64,000 nucleotides of DNA, taken from contig NC_080670.1 of the NCBI RefSeq assembly GCF_030247195.1, positions 46,762,194 through 46,826,193 of the forward strand, read 5' to 3'. How positions within the stretch are numbered: the stretch's first letter is position 1; every line of letters begins with the position of its first letter. The notes under the pieces are model-generated. The model did not search any database. It was not told the origin of the DNA and worked only from the letters and a program-made list of their open reading frames with translations. This DNA is from Topomyia yanbarensis. Lineage: Eukaryota; Arthropoda; Insecta; Diptera; Culicidae. Shown here piece by piece: positions 46,414 through 59,149 of the stretch. The position numbers and the translations under genes were made by a program.

Positions 46414-49400
46414 CTGTATTTCAGGAAAAAGGGAGAAACAGAAGAAAAATTGCGATTAATCATCGTCACCGTTGGCAGTCGGCTAGAGTTAGATATTATC
46501 ATTATGACTGTCTGCTGTGTGACAATAAAATGTACCATCGATCCGAATTTTGTGTTCCTACGATGTGACACAGCTCCCTAAACACGGTTGAACGTCTTTC
46601 CGTGTGTCCGTCTATCCTATCAGTTGTACATGCCACAGCAAACATATTGTTACACAAGTTTGTTATTTATTTTTGATTGGGATAAATTTTGCACAAACAA
46701 AAACTTGTAGAGTAACACCATTTTCATGAACGTGTATGTGAGTAAAACATCATTGTCGTTTTTCACGAAGCAGCCAATATGTTTGTTACAGGCAGATTCG
46801 AAGCCTGTTGCTTCCCTCCCATGATCCACTTCGGAGCTTCCGGTTTTCGGAAACTGTTCTGGGCTATATCTAGACTGAACCCGGTAGATTATTTCGATGT
46901 CTATCATCAATCTTCTACCATTATGTATCGATAAGCTTGATGTAAGGGTACAAGGTTGCTAAAACTGACATGAGGGATGAGGGAGTGGGAGAAAACTCGG
47001 GTTGGTACAAAGTGCCAAGAGCCATTGTTGCTATTGGTGATATATTGAGAGAGGAGAACAAATTTATGACATGAAGCAAAAACGATAAATTATAACATGC
47101 AAATGTGTGGGTATGACTGTGTTTCGGTGGGTTGTAGCTATTGTAAGGAATGTCAGCTCACTTCGATGGAGATGCTTGGTTTGGAATGAGTTTCAGTGGT
47201 GCAAATTTTCATTTTCAAATGCCAACTTTCAGTTAAATCCACCATGACTCAAATTCAAAGCCTCCCTTAATCATTCACTTAAAAGTTGGCGGAATTTTCC
47301 TGACTAGTCCGTACGTCTTCATTTCAAATTGATACTTTTTCATTCACCAACCAAAGCTGTCATCTGCTATGTAGAGGTCAGTTTAGGTCAAATGTTGGCA
47401 TGTTTTGCGTTTTCAAGCTTACATGAACAGTAAGAAGTATGTTCAGAGTAGTTTTGCTTGAAAAACTTAGTCAATACCCCAGTAGAGAGATATTCACAGG
47501 GTCAATTAAATTGAAAATGTTGAAAATTTGCAGCCTGGATGAGTTTACAGAATAGAAAAATTACACGCGTATGTCCGAAGAGCGTGACACTTACTTGTAA
47601 AATTATTGCAAATGGTTCTATTTCTTTTATACAATCCTGGAATTCTTTGTAACTACAGACACTTTACATACACTCACATTAGCGAACTGTCAAAAAGTGC
47701 AGCTAAACGAGCATGATGGTTTTATGCGAGGAAATGAAGAAGAAAACTTACGCAATGTTTATAGGATCTCTCGTGATGCCGGTTTATATTCATGGTTGCT
47801 AGTTTTACTGTTTTTGTCTCCGCAAGTCTGTGTGCGAGATGTTTGTATTTATAACTACACCTCTGTATAACTAACGATTTTGATTCGCTAGTTGAAATGA
47901 CTGACAAATGTCCCATAAGAAAAGGTCTTAGCCTGTCGCTAAGTTAGTGTCGGATTGTTTTCGCTAAGTTAGTGTTGGAATTTCTTTTCTTACGGGACAT
48001 CGGGGACGGGGTTTGCTCAGAAACACAAATTGTGTTTTCGTTTTTTGGTTGAACCGGCCCTAGCTTAGTCCTGTCACTAAATTACTGTCGGATTCTGATG
48101 AGACGAAGTCGAGTGCTAAAGCAGGGTTTTTGGACAACAACCGAACTGGTTTTGAATAATCTATTATTTCGTTTTAAATCCTAATGAATTTCGAGAATCC
48201 AATAATCCTCTAAACACGCAAGAACGCTCACGTTCCAAATCACCCCTATTCGGTGGGTACAGTTAAACTATTATTTATTGCGATATGCTCGAAGCTCGTG
48301 ATTCACGTCGGCAAATATTTACATTCCAAGCATATAAATAATGGCACTACAAATCCTTACCCAACGTAGAGTAGGAATAGTATCGTCCAAAATCTGAACC
48401 TCTCGTTAACGTGAAACGTTTCCCCGCTAATTCGATGGCCGTGATTGCTCGTTTCTAGCCAATCTAAACCATCTGTCCGTGCAGCACGGTGGTGAATGCA
48501 GAATCCAGTCGTGAGCCGCGACTACGTTCAGCCCAACATCCTGAACCGGCTCATGCCGACCGACCGGTCGATTAAGTTGAAATCGCGCTGTTTTGAATAA
48601 TTCCAATGTAAACAATCGACGATGCAGTTGCACATGCGAAGCAATAGCTATTCGAACCGGCTGAAACCATCATCTCCCGGCGGGACGTCGCGGTTCTGAT
48701 GATGTTCAACATCATCGTTGTCAGATGAGAAAATAAACATTTTGAAACGGCAGGCGAGTTGGCAGGCAGGATGAAACCACCCATAGCCGCCAAATGCAGT
48801 TTAAATCTGTGTATGAATGTTTTTAGTGAGTACAGCGTGCGGTACAAACAACTTCTCTCACCATCCCACTTCGGTGCCGGGGAGAGTTTTGGTTTCCATG
48901 CGGTCACTGCGAGTGAAACCTGAACCGCAAAGCTAAACAGTTTGATTCAACTTGGTTTCATAGAGCCAACTGGGCAAATACACTTTTAGGAGAAAGACCG
49001 AATGAACCGATAACGGCCAAGCACAGATCACGAAACGAAAGACAGAAAAAAACTTTTCTTTTTTGTTTGTAGTCAACAGCTGTGCTTTGAGAAGAATTTA
49101 CCCCTCAAAGTGAATTTTGACAGTTGGTTTTAACGCACTTATCCGAAGTTATTCGAGAAAAGTTTGCCGGTTTTGAACTAGCTCCGTAATGACTGCTGTC
49201 AAACTACACGTGGAATAGAGAAATGCACACCGTATGTTCCGAATTACCTTATTCAAGCCATCAGGTGTTCACCATGTTCTTTCTTTGTAGTTATATTTAG
49301 CTAAGAGAAGAGAAGACAATCGCATAACTAATTTGATTCAGTCCTAACCTCAATATTGAACCAGCTTCTGATTGGTCGTTTAGCCAGTCAAGAGCGTTCC

Positions 49401-52179
49401 TAATACTTACAAACGGGATAAAAAAAACAATGCTGCTAAATCTATTCTGGCAATTTTTCATATTGATGATTCAAACATATCGAATAAAAGTCCAAAATGA
49501 TGATATAGCTACGTGTGTCGTTAAGGGAGACAAGAATAAAAATAAAGTTTAATTTTTAAATGCTGTTAGTATTATGAATTCTTGGTAAAGGTGTGATCTT
49601 TGAGGTACAATTATTTTCAGCAATTGTGAAAAGCAAGCAAAAGAAATCTGGCACTGATGAACTCTTGTTGTCTTTAGATTTATGGCAGAGCCTAGTACAG
49701 AAAATTACGCCATTAGAGCAAGAAGCCTGTTGTCGTCTCTTCTCTTAGGTATTTAGTGTGCTTGCTATTGCCCGATGACAAATGCAACATAATATGACAC
49801 ACTCAAGTCCACCAGCATGTCTCCTGGCAAAGACATACTTGTCCCTCTTTACCGTGAGAACCGAGTGATTCGTAGTTATGCTGCCTAAGCTCGACCCCCA
49901 TCAGCAGAAGACAAAAGTTAAGCCCGTAAGGTATTAAGCCTGTTCTAATGACTCTGCCACTTCTAGTTTTCCGATCTGTATACTTCAAATCTTTGCTCCC
50001 ACTTGAGTACCTATGGCTCTAAATTTTGATTACTTTCCCTACCCAGTAATCTCTAGCTTATTGAATATCGTTAAAATGTAATAAACAAAGACGGCAAACA
50101 ATTCCATTTGTTTTCAACCAAGAAACTGTATTAGTGTTCGTGAAATCGGTTGACAAGAGCTCAATTGCTCACGTCTGTAGACTCTCTTTTGTCATTTTTT
50201 TCGAAGCAAACCCTCTAGTAAGCGTGTGGTCAAGAAGACGAAGATATATCCAAACGAATAGAATTTTAACGTACAGTCTCGGTAATAAAGTGCCCATTTC
50301 AGTATTTTTTTGTAATTCATATCAAAAATGCTACATTAAAACAAATTAAAATTGAAAAAATCACAGAAAAGAGTCCATTTCTATTCATTGATTATCGAAG
50401 AACAAATGATCGGCAGTTAGTCTTCGCCTTCAATATCTTTGTAGGTGTTTTTCTTATACTGTCCAGAAGGTTTTTCAAGTGTTGCTCATCTTCAAAGGTC
50501 CTCTCAAAGGCTTCGAAGTAGTTTTTCTTCTTTGTTATTTCGGTTTTACCGATGCGAGCATCGAGAATGGACCCTAAGTTTTCGACGGGATTCTATTTAT
50601 ATGTTACATTCAAAACCTCAGTTTATGATTAAACGATAATCGCAAAGTGCAATTATTTTGGAATAATTCAATGACGTCGATTAGAATTGAAGGTAGACGC
50701 GCTACGGCGAAAAGTAGTGAGCCTTACTAGCTACAATATGTGAGCGGGAAAGTTATGATTTAAGTTGTACTATTTAGTTCATTTTCTACCTCCTTCCGAA
50801 CTAGACTCAATAAACGAGTGTACAAAACGGATTTGGACAAAAAAGGAAAATATTACAAAGAACCGTTTTTTTATTCCTACAGCGAGGATGCAACAGCAGT
50901 GAACCTCAAGTCAATTTGTATGCTTAGAATCAGCAATATCTTGATTGATTTCGGCGAAGCGGAATGTTTATTGGAAGAGAATATGTGGCTTTTTCTGAAG
51001 ATGGATGTCGACTTTGTCCAGTTTCATCACATCAGAAATGTTGCACATCACATCATTTTTGATAGATAGGACATTTGTTTGCTAATCTTCAGCGAAATAT
51101 TTCCCGAATCGCTGCAAACAATTGCAGCTTTCACTGAGATCTTAGCGAAAACTGAATATGCCGACTGGTCGGCTGTACAAATCTCGACAAAAATTGCACA
51201 AAATGCTGAGATTTTTCTCAAATTAACATAATTTTAGGCTTACTTGTCTCAAATTTGAAAAAGTCTTAGAGTGCCATGGAGAACCATCCCACCATACATC
51301 TGTTTACACCTTGTCAATGATAGGGGCCCCTTAGTTGTGGCCAGGGGCGCCGAGTTGTCTTAAAATGGCCCTGGTCACAAATGGGGTGCTTCGTTTCCGC
51401 TCGAGAAAATTGTCTGCCAAATAGTTTTCATTGTTTTGTGACAAATTTAGACATCTTGTGCTTTCGTACCTTCCCAGTCAGGGACGTCGAACTTATGACG
51501 GACAGTGAAGAAAAGGAATCCAAGAAACTGCTGAAAAGCTGCTTACGAGACAATGCGGTTTCGTAAACAGCTGAATGCAGCTTCCGTGCACGCTAGTTCC
51601 CCACTGTGTTCTGCCGTCAATCGCTGATGTTCTTACGCCTTCATTTTCGCAATGATTTCTCAATTGTCAGTGAAACCTACACAATGTAAACAATACACAT
51701 TGAACTGATTTCATCCAAAATTTTAATAGAAAATACCCAATGGAAAAAGTCACTGTAAGTCGAATGTGATGCAATTTGATTCCGTACAGACTTCGTGGCC
51801 ATTATTTCAAAAGAACGCATATTATTGTCCACAATTAGTTTTTTGGCATCCTTGATTTTTTTTTGCAATTGGGTCACAAATGTATTAATTAATTGTGCAT
51901 TTCTCGACCGCTTTTTCTTTAATTTTGAGCATGAAAATAAAAAATAATTTAAATATTTTAAATGTTTTCTTACTGTTCAGTATTAAAGGAATAGTTTCTC
52001 TATTAATTAATAAATTGAACACCTTACAAATTTGTTTCGATAAAACAGGTGATCGAAGCCAATAATATCATTATCGATTTCGTACATTTTTCAGTGATAC
52101 AAGTTTAACATGCTGGCTTTTACAGTGGTCTGTTTGCGATTTTTTATCTATGAATTTATTACTTTGAGTGTCTGTGACT
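46414..52179 (-). other. Calx: Presumed Calx intron, unrecognised sequence
   Basis: This stretch is upstream of the 46.3-kb exon on the coding strand, so probably intron. I found no exon with NCX similarity. It holds a small MITE (47909-47999) and otherwise nothing I can classify. Frames at 48572-48907 and 50818-51069 have no recognisable domains. Confidence 0.4.
47909..47999. mobile_element. Short MITE, TGTCCCATAAGAAAAG ends
   Basis: TGTCCCATAAGAAAAG on the left faces CTTTTCTTACGGGACA on the right. The interior carries two copies of CGCTAAGTTAGTGT. No coding capacity. Confidence 0.68.
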
Positions 52180-53330
52180 AAAGGGTGTCCCACACCAAAT
52201 TGCATCACGGAAGAAGCGCTGTTGAAAATAATTAGTTGGGAATTTTTTCTTGAAAATTTGGGTGAAGGTAGTTTAGTGTATACTGTTTACACTGTATTTT
52301 TATCGCTGTCTATTTCTTGAAAATAGGCGTCACCCGCAAAACAACGTTGCGAATTGATTTTGCGCAAATACCTGGAAAATCCTCAAATCTCTCATCGGGA
52401 CATTGGAAAACAACTCAGAATCGTGCAGTCAACGGTGAGCCGTGTGATTAAACGTCCCTACTAAACTCTGAGCATCGAACGGAATGAGAAATACTTTCAG
52501 AATAGATATTCTATTGGAGATTAGGATCACAAGCGTGTAGTGAAAGCGTTTAAGCGGAATCCCAATGCTTCGGTCAGGAATGTGGCCAATAAGATGAATC
52601 TATCCAAGTATTTCGTTCAGAGAGCCAAGAACCGAAAGGGACTACATACGTACAAAATGCAGAAGGCTCCAGAATGTGGAGAATGGCAAAATATGGTGGG
52701 AAAATTGCTGACAAAGCCTCATTATCTCATCATGAATGATGAGACTTACGTCAAGACGGACTTCCGGGGCTACTGTTCTTCACCGCCCAGCACAAGTTTG
52801 ATGTTCTGGAGGAAGTAAGGAAGCATAAACTTCAGAATTTGCTAATAAACACATAATTTGGCAAGCGATTTGCTCTTATGGCAAACGTAGTGCGCCGTTC
52901 GTGACAAGCAGGACTGTAAATGGGGTGATCTACGTCAAGGAATGACTACAGAAGCGTCTGCTACGTCTGTTGAAGTAACACGAGGGGCTTACGATATTCT
53001 GGCCGGATATAGCTTCGTGCTATTATTCAGGGGCATGACCCCCCCCCCCCCTCAACGCACTGGAACTAATGGCCATCGAAAAATAATGGGCAAATATGAA
53101 GCAGGCACTACTGAAGTAAAAAGTAGATTTCCGTATAGAAGAAGCTGCAGCCAGATGTTGTACAGAATCTAATGAGTGAAGTTAAGCTTAAGTTGCGAGC
53201 ATACTGTTATACTATTAAAGTTGCATGAAATAAAAGCATACTAATGGGTTATATTTTATTTTCTGAAAGATTGAAAAGGTCGGTCCACTAGATAATTTTC
53301 AATAGCGTGATGAAATTTGATGAAGAACAC
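52180..53330 (+). mobile_element. DD37E-type mariner-like element, decayed
   Basis: The left end is AAGGGTGTCCCACACCAAAT preceded by TA, the same TIR family as the derivative at 24541-25487. The right end (near 53290-53330) keeps the inverse blocks TTTTCAATAGCG and TGATGAAATTTGATG, but the last bases have diverged. Plus-strand transposase pieces, in order: NPQISHRDIGKQLRIVQSTV-like HTH near 52380-52450, NPNASVRNVANKMNLSKYFV near 52560, LHTYKMQKAP, LIMNDETYVKTDFRG (Asp retained before Glu), then IWQAICSYG near 52855. A poly-C tract interrupts the region of the second Asp (near 53040). Many stops and indels; inactive. Confidence 0.78.
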
Positions 53331-55511
53331 ATTTCGTCTGGCAATTAATTGAGAGGAAGATGCTGCTCAAATTTACCGGAATTTGAGTTGAAATAACCGA
53401 TTCTTTGAACTATTCTACTCAGCATTATGCAACTTTAAACACCTGTGGGATTAAAATCTGCCCAAAGCGGAAAATTTATTGAAACCACAACAAACCTGGG
53501 TGCATGTTTTTTTTTGTTTCGATATACCCGTGAAACTTGTCAGCCGTCAAATTACAACGCGTCTCCCTCAAGGGAGTGAATCAAACCACTCGTAGCTGTG
53601 AGCCTGTAGTACAATAAGCCCACACATTTGCGAAATCTACCTTTCCAGCGCTCAACCTGTGCTGCCTGTGCTTGACGTGGAATGCAAATAGCATCAGTTT
53701 CAGTACCTATATACCGTGTCCTGCCCGATATCCTGTTTCGGTCGGTCGACGTGATGTTCGTGTCAAATTGCGGATAAACGGGGCCCGTTTCGATAGTGCT
53801 GCAGGGTTGTATACGCGATCGCTTGCTTGCAGGCGGACTTTCGATTGAAGCTAGAATGTGTTACTTTGTGTTCCGATTAATCGAATAGAAATTGATGGGT
53901 TTGATCTGAATACGATTAGGTGTAAGTGACGTGATGGATATTTGTTTTATGAAATAACTGTTGCGTTGTATAATAATGATTGTCTCCTTTATCTTATGTT
54001 ACTTACAATTTTATGTATATCAATATAAGTTACAATCGTGAAAACATGTATTTTGCCATTTAGAATAAGCGTTTAAGTGATTATTGAAAATTAATATAAG
54101 TAATAACCATGCAACTCCATTGGTAGTTTTTGCATGACTAGCTTCTACTACGTTCACACTAAGAGTTGAAACGTGTTTAATGCTATCTTGATGCCATTTT
54201 TCTTGCTTTATTATATTTATTATAATGTGTTTTAACTATGTAGTGAACATGGTATTAGTCGTAGTCATGATCTTAGTTTAAAATAAGTTAAATTCCACTT
54301 CTTCTAAATTTAAATAGGATTTGAAGCAAACAAATGAAAACATAAAAATACGTTAAAAGCTAACGCTACGTAAAGTGTTAAATAAACACACCGAACAGAA
54401 AAAAAAAATTTGATTGACTTAATACGCTCCATTGTACGGATGGGAAGAAGACGGTCTGTTTACGAAGACTTACGATCGGATGTGCCACTAGAGCCGTGGG
54501 GCTCGAATTTCAATCACTCCTGCAACGAACAGTGTACGACAAAAACGGATAAAGCTACAGCAAGGACTTGTTCTACACGGCAATGGAAAATCGGAAATTC
54601 ATATGCAGCAGTGAAACAAAATTCACAAGAAACTGCATCGTGCCGATGTTGCAATTTTATTATCAGTTTCATCATTTATAAGCCAACACATATACGGATA
54701 GGTAAAATTTATGAGTATGCTTATTCCTTTGTTTAGGAGCAACTTCGGACTTGCTTCATAGCAACTCACAGTGAAGTCTATTACTGAATTTTCACATTTT
54801 CGGTAGACGAAGTAAAACTTCTAGGAAACCCCTTCGTGGGATCGTCCACTTTGACAGGGCTAACAGTTTTACTGAGTCTGGTTGCTGGCACCCGCAGAAG
54901 ATTGCTGCACGGGGTGGGATTTTAAAACGGTTGCAACCAGAAATGCGGGATACAGGGGAAAGGGAAACATTTGAATAACTTTTCGAGTGGTATTTTCAAT
55001 GGTGTTGGAATTTTTTGAAATGTACGTGCAGAAGTTGAACTTTGTTGGAAGGGATTTGAAATTAATTCAACTGACACTGTTTAAGCAACATACTCGGTAA
55101 AAGCAAATCTCCAAAATTCAAATCCTGCAGCAACGTGCGCTAATATTAAAGTTAGCACGAACCTAATGCCCTAGCATAAGAACTTCAAATGACTGTCATT
55201 ATATTCGACAAACGATATTGTATCAGAAACTTTGGTGTGTTTTTTCAATGACTAGAAAATTTAGGAAACAACAATTGGACCCCAGAAACACGCAAGCACA
55301 TTTCTATGCAAATGTGTTCCTTCTAATACATATATACGGCAGAACCTGTAGCGGCCAACCAACAATCAAAGCATTCTTTGTTGGTATTTTAACATTCTCC
55401 CCCATCGGAACCAACCTCAATTTAAAGGAAAATCACTGCGGCAAGGTTCGATATAATAAAGCTTTTCCTCCACCCTGCCTACTGTTCTTGCTATACCACA
55501 CACGGCCACCG
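53331..55511. other. Non-coding stretch
   Basis: No gene supported; the 108-codon frame at 54410-54736 and the 111-codon frame at 55218-55553 have no recognisable domain. About 54150-54260 is a diverged copy of the dispersed repeat at about 10796-10915. Confidence 0.35.
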
Positions 55512-57487
55512 CACAGTGGTTTAAAACGCGAAAAACGTGATCGTTTTGAATAACTTCGAAATGGTTAGTTATAGCGATATACTATCTTCGGAAGAATTTA
55601 TGACAATGAGACGCCCCATCTTTATAAGTCAAAAGTTTGATGATTAATCCTCCTATAAGTGAGATTCAAAATTTATTTCTCATATAATTAGAGATAGCAT
55701 ATTGGTGTATTCTGCAAAGTTGTAGTAAATTCTTCTACAAGAAACTTTACTGAAGGTGGTAATAGTCTATCTTTAATAGTCTTTGAGATATAGAGCATTA
55801 TTAGAGGAAATACCGAAAAAATCATTTTTTTCATTATAATTCATTCTTTCCAAGATTTTTTGGAAGTTCAAAATGTTCTACAAAACTATCACAATTATTG
55901 AAAAACAAAATTTTGGTGAAGAAAGCAACTTAATATGTTGAGCAGATTCTGAGATATTCACGATTTTTATTCGAAAAATAGCCTACTTTGCACTCAAATA
56001 ATTCATGAACGGGCAGACCATTCTATATGTATTTGAAAGTACAAGAAAGATGCTGCAAGATTCTGTATGAATCACTTGTATCCGGTTGTATCCATGGCTC
56101 TGGTAGCTGGATTTAAAGAATATCATTTATTAGTCTAATATCTTGATTCGAAACATATTCGGTAAAGCTGTTGAGATAAAGTGGTGGTACCTTCGGCAAA
56201 GTGTCGGGGAATATTCTTCTTATAAACATTGCCGAAGACACCATTTTGCCATCTTTACTAGTTTCTTAGATACGGTGCAATGTTTATGGAAAGCCCACTA
56301 AAAGCAATTCCTTTGGTAATCGCGCATGCTTTGATTACTTGTTTAGCATTGTCACTATATAGCGTTACGTCAGACCTCGTAAGCAACAAAACTAGTTGAT
56401 TGGATCGAATGATTCAAATTTGCAGTAATCGCGATGGTGGACAATACCAAAAAATTTTAAAAGGCTTTCTTTCATATAACAATACAAATTCAACTGTCAA
56501 GTCGTTCATAGCAAACGTAAACGGTTTGCTTATATTAATGTTCCAAGTCCTGGTACTACATTCTATTGTGGAACTTGACCTTTTGTGTTGACAAACATTG
56601 CAACCGATTTCAGAGCTAATACACAGCCTACTTATACTTAAAATCGTTCCTTGTTAGGATTCGACTATATGGCTCATAAGACAACGCATTACTCTCTGTA
56701 CCACCGAACAATACACTGTATCTAAAAACCAGTCAAGACAGAAGGCTGCTGTCTTCGACAATGTCTCTTGTGAGAACATTCCACATAGAATGCCGAACAT
56801 AGTCCCACTTTATCTCTTCAGTACACCGAATATGTTTCGAATCAAGATATTAGACTAATAAATGATATTCTTTAAATCCAGCTACCAGAGCCATGGATAC
56901 AACCGGATACAAGTGATTCATATAGAATCTTGCAGCATCTTTCTTGTACTTTCAAATACATATAGAGTGGTCTGCCCGTTTTTACCCGTTCATGAATTAT
57001 TTGAGTGCAAAGTAGGCCATTTTTCGAATAAAAATCGTGAATATCTCAGAATCTGCTCAACATATTAAGTTGCTTTCTTCACCAAAATTTTGTTTTTCAA
57101 TAATTGTGATAGTTTTGTAGAACATTTTGAACTTCCAAAAAAATCTTGGAAAGAATGAATTATAATGAAAAAAATGATTTTTTCGGTATTTCCTCTAATA
57201 ATGCTCTATATCCCAAAGACTATTAAAGATAGACTATTACCACCTTCAGTAAAGTTTCTTGTAGAAGAATTTACTACAACTTTGCAGAATACACCAATAT
57301 GCTATCTCTAATTATATGAGAAATAAATTTTGAATCTCACTTATAGGAGGATTAATCATCAAACTTTTGACTTATAAAGATGGGGCGTCTCATTGTCATA
57401 AATTCTTCCGAAGATAGTATATCGCTATAACTAACCATTTCGAAGTTATTCAAAACGATCACGTTTTTCGCGTTTTGGACCACTGTG
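55512..57487. mobile_element. Transib-like non-autonomous element with about 690-bp inverted repeats
   Basis: It begins CACAGTGGTTTAAAACGCG and ends with the near inverse CGCGTTTTGGACCACTGTG. The arms remain almost perfectly complementary for about 690 bp (55512-56203 and 56793-57487). The GC-rich pentamer CACCG flanks both ends (55507-55511, 57488-57492). Transib transposons are known for termini starting CACWRTG, like the RSS heptamer CACAGTG, and for 5-bp GC-rich target duplications, so the assignment follows from structure. The interior of about 590 bp encodes no transposase. Small frames in the arms are mirror images of one another. Assigned by end motif and TSD length, not by protein. 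Confidence 0.75.
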
Positions 57488-58795
57488 CACCGGTAGCACA
57501 AGTTCAACGAAATGTGAAAACTTTTGTTGCCTGTGCTTAAAAACTGATTTCGATCCCGCTCCCCAACTGTACGGTTTGGGAAGGGGAGCAAAGAATTTTA
57601 TGATACTGTTATAGTTAAATGTATAGCCAACAAAACCAACAATATTATAACTGATAAAGATTAGTCGACGTGTGGTGAGGGGTAGGACACGATAGTCGAT
57701 ATTCTCTTGCGAAACTATGTTGCATGTTGCCTTTCCATTAGTTATGATGGAGAAATCCAAAAGTTGATGGCCTTCAAGTCAATTCGAATCAAGACTGCCA
57801 GTTACCCAGCAAAGCAAAATGAAAATTTTGAAAATTCAGTGCTATAATCAATCTTAATAGATCACTTCGTTGACTAACATTATTCGACTGAACGGGGACG
57901 AACGAGCTCAGTACTCTGCCCTTACCGATTGATGGAGCTTTCACTCGACTCATTACTCCATAGAAAAAATAAACCTTTCCACCATTAGTATTTTACGATA
58001 ATTGACATATGGATTTTTATTGAGTGCCGTTTCGGGCTCTGACCGAATCACGAAAGAGTGTTGCATGTTTCACGTGCAATTGAGTCGCGACCACGGAAGG
58101 CGGTTTTCCCCTCTTAGGCCCGAAAGACCAAACCGGACAGGACGGATGAAACCGTAAGTCGCTGCTACTGTTACACGTATATTATAAGGGTAAGTGAGGC
58201 GCATTATGCCGACGACATTGACCTTGTTTTCGCTTTGAATAGTTTGCAAAGTGGAACACAGTCTATGCAATCGGTATGGGAAGTTTCCTGCCGAGGCAGA
58301 TATGCAGGGCTGGCTGACCTATTGCCAAAGCCGTTCACTAACAGTGAATCGATAAAGGGCTGCGTGGGAAGCCTTCAAAGAGCACGTTACTTGTTTTATT
58401 CATATTTGACTGGTTATTTAGGAAATTATGGCAGTAGGTTTTGTTTCCTCCGATATGGTATCTTAAGAATTTTTTGGGTGGCTGGGAAACTAGACATTAG
58501 GGAGCGCAAATGTGCAGCAATTGAGGTATTACTGATAACATAATCGAACACTATTTGATACGCAGATGTCATTAACAAAAAGGACAAAGAGAAGTAATCC
58601 CAGAACAATGCCTCGGAACTCTGGGCGTTATTTAAAAACTTTGACTCTTCGGTTTGACGATTGAAGCTTGTGATGTGATTCATGCTATGATTCGAGTTGA
58701 AAATCCGAGTCTTCATCATTTTGATCTCGAGATCATAAGAAAAATATCAAAATAGAACGTAACGATTTGTCCAAGTAACATGCTAATCAAGTATA
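57488..58795. other. Non-coding stretch
   Basis: No gene or repeat recognised between the Transib-like element and the hAT composite. Confidence 0.35.
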
Positions 58796-59149
58796 CAGTG
58801 GCGTAGTAGCGGGGGGGGTTTTGGGGACGAAACCCCCCCCCCGAAATATTTTGGAGAAATTTGAAAAAATTAATATGTTAAACAAAAATATGCCTAATAT
58901 TTTAAATGAAATTCTCAAAGTTTCATTTGCAAAAGTTATCTTGTAAAAAAATTTCCTTGTGGTGAAAATTGGCTGCAGACTCGACACCTACCTGTCGGCA
59001 CGTTGTGGAGGCTAGCTCAACCGCCGAGGACTATAACGAGTAGATCACGGCGAAGCGAGGAGCTAGGAGCTTAATGGTTCACGAAACGGATATCGGTACC
59101 GAGAGAAATTTCGCCACATTCTGTAGTCCTTGACTGACGGCGAACATGG

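Noticed and set aside
53036..53052. Poly-C run near 53040 as a regulatory tract
   Set aside because: It lies within a decayed mariner and looks like simple slippage.
55512..57487. Small mirrored frames (for example 56862-57068) as genes
   Set aside because: They lie in the inverted arms of a transposon and match no family.
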